A stretch of 6,053 nt of DNA, from NCBI GenBank assembly GCA_049644345.1, contig JBARRS010000025.1, forward strand, positions 1 through 6,053, written 5' to 3'. This document shows, in pieces, positions 5,335 through 6,053 of this stretch. Numbering within the stretch: position 1 is the first letter of the stretch; each line of letters begins with the position of its first letter. The position numbers were made by a program, and so were the translations under genes. This stretch comes from JBARRS01 sp049644345. Its GTDB lineage: Bacteria > Actinomycetota > Thermoleophilia > Gaiellales > Gaiellaceae. The notes below the pieces were generated by a model that saw nothing but the letters and a program-made list of their open reading frames with translations, was not told the DNA's origin and made no database searches.

Positions 5335-5638
5335 CGTTCATGCGATCACCCTGGCGCGCGGCCGTGGCCGTGTCCAGCGTGGGCGCCGCCTTGCGGTGAT
5401 CGTGCAGGCGGATGATCTTCTCGCGTTGTCGACGATCGTCGTCTGTCCAACATCGACGTCGACGCCAGCCGCGAGCTTCCACCCGGAGGTCGAGGTCGGC
5501 GGCGAGCCGACACGCGTGATGTGCGAGATGGTCGGTGCGGTCGATGCCCGGATGCTGCGCGAGCAGATCGGACACTTGACATTCGACGAGCTACGAAGCG
5601 TCGACGACGCGTTACAACTCGTCCTCGATCTCGCGTGA
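5321..5638 (+). CDS. MazF/PemK-family endoribonuclease toxin
   Basis: A 105-aa protein of normal MazF length. These toxins cut mRNA at short specific sequences in the cytoplasm when their antitoxin is lost. The opening ARGDVHAITLARG (2-14) is the MazF first strand. QRGRRLAVIVQADDLL (19-34) corresponds to the usual 'xRGxRPxxVxxxD' block, with R23 in the place of the catalytic arginine. STIVVCPTSTST (37-48) carries the catalytic-threonine position at T44. AVDARMLREQIGHLTFDELRSVDDALQLVLDL (73-104) is the family's C-terminal half. Two departures from the common pattern are Leu24 where Pro is usual, and CEMVG (68-72) where other members tend to have a Gln-containing 'EQ/DQ' motif. The fold and key residues look intact, so it is probably active. 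GTG 5321 is the chosen start. Confidence 0.92.
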   Translation: MARGDVHAITLARGRGRVQRGRRLAVIVQADDLLALSTIVVCPTSTSTPAASFHPEVEVGGEPTRVMCEMVGAVDARMLREQIGHLTFDELRSVDDALQLVLDLA

Positions 5639-5673
5639 TCGCAGCTCGGCGAGTCGCCAAGTACCAAGTTCAG

Positions 5674-5745
5674 TGGGCGTGACTGGGATCGAACCAGTGA
5701 CCTCCCGCGTGTGAAGCGGGCGCTCTCCCGCTGAGCTACACGCCC
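5674..5745 (-). tRNA. tRNA-Val (anticodon CAC)
   Basis: A complete 72-nt cloverleaf. The acceptor GGGCGTG pairs with CACGCCC, followed by discriminator A. The D arm is GCTC/GAGC. The anticodon stem CCCGC/GCGGG carries loop TTCACAC, which gives anticodon CAC and reads GUG valine codons. The T arm is ACTGG/CCAGT with loop TTCGATC. CCA is not encoded. It starts 12 bp after the stop of the upstream beta-sandwich gene on the same strand and converges on the MazF gene. Confidence 0.98.
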
Positions 5746-5757
5746 AGAAGGCTTAGG

Positions 5758-6053
5758 TTAGCGACCCGTTGGCGTCGAGGCTTCTTGATCCCGAGGCAGG
5801 CTCAGCGACGCGCTGACGGAGACGTCGTCGAGCTGAAAATACGTGGGATCGGCAGCGTAGCCGTCGTCGTGGTCGTTGAACCAGAGCACCACGGTCTGGC
5901 CCGCGTAGGCGCTCGTGTCGTAGGTCACGCTCGTCCAGGCGCCCGAGTTCGAGCACACGTTGAGAACCGTCGCGAGAGTCGAGCCGGACGTGTTGCGGAT
6001 CTGCATCTGGATCTGGTCGTAGGTCAAGGTGTCCGGGCAGTGCGGCTGATACC
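5758..6053 (-). CDS. C-terminal beta-sandwich domain of a secreted protein (5' end outside window)
   Basis: The frame is open to the right edge, giving 97 visible residues that end at TAA 5758-5760. The visible part is one all-beta domain: YDQIQMQIRNTSG, LATVLNVCSNSG, WTSVTYDTSAYAGQTVVLWF, then NDHDDG and a closing strand, PTYFQLDDVSVSA. The 'W-x-x-V-x-x-D-x-S-x-Y-A-G-Q-T-V-x-L-x-F...F-x-L-D-D-V-x-V' pattern is the jelly-roll (MAM/CBM-like) accessory domain found at the C-termini of secreted bacterial peptidases and carbohydrate-active enzymes. Two cysteines (in PHCPD and NVCSN) could form a disulfide, fitting an extracellular location. The acidic NDHDDG loop may bind calcium. The catalytic part, if any, is outside the window, so the enzyme class cannot be stated. 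The in-frame TTG at 6027 is inside the domain and is not a credible start. Confidence 0.82.
   Translation of the reverse strand, partial: YQPHCPDTLTYDQIQMQIRNTSGSTLATVLNVCSNSGAWTSVTYDTSAYAGQTVVLWFNDHDDGYAADPTYFQLDDVSVSASLSLPRDQEASTPTGR

Overview
The window is GC-rich and densely coded, with long shadow reading frames on both strands. The genes are of actinobacterial style: GTG starts, an ArsR-SRPBCC pair, a Tat-exported ferritin-like protein and an RHH-MazF module. I infer a high-GC actinobacterium, possibly of the class Thermoleophilia; no marker gene here proves that. Nothing looks like a phage, an IS element, an integrase or a CRISPR array.

Layout, left to right. (1) The 3' part of an exported, propeller-like hypothetical gene (+), closed by an intrinsic terminator. 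(2) Convergent to it, a two-gene operon (-): an ArsR-type repressor followed, with a 17-nt overlap, by an AHSA1/SRPBCC protein. (3) Divergent from arsR, a Tat-signal ferritin-like protein (+) with a strong terminator. The AT-rich gap between arsR and the ferritin gene holds two tandem 16-bp dyads, the likely ArsR operator. (4) A YciI-family gene (+). (5) Convergent to it, an unrecognised bitopic membrane protein (-) with three strand-helix-like units, a twice-used DVEAH motif and a perfectly spaced tandem 38-residue repeat. (6) About 400 bases with no convincing gene. (7) A 69-aa orphan gene (+). (8) A ribbon-helix-helix antitoxin/MazF toxin operon (+), preceded by a near-perfect 21-bp inverted repeat. 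(9) tRNA-Val(CAC) (-). (10) The 3' end of a secreted-type beta-sandwich protein (-) that runs off the right edge.

Two self-contained regulatory circuits stand out. One is the ArsR/SRPBCC/ferritin-like divergent unit with its doubled operator. The other is the MazEF-like module, where the antitoxin probably represses its own promoter at the 5059-5079 dyad and toxin translation is coupled through a 14-nt overlap. The candidate for something not yet described is the repeat-bearing membrane protein at 3495-4307.
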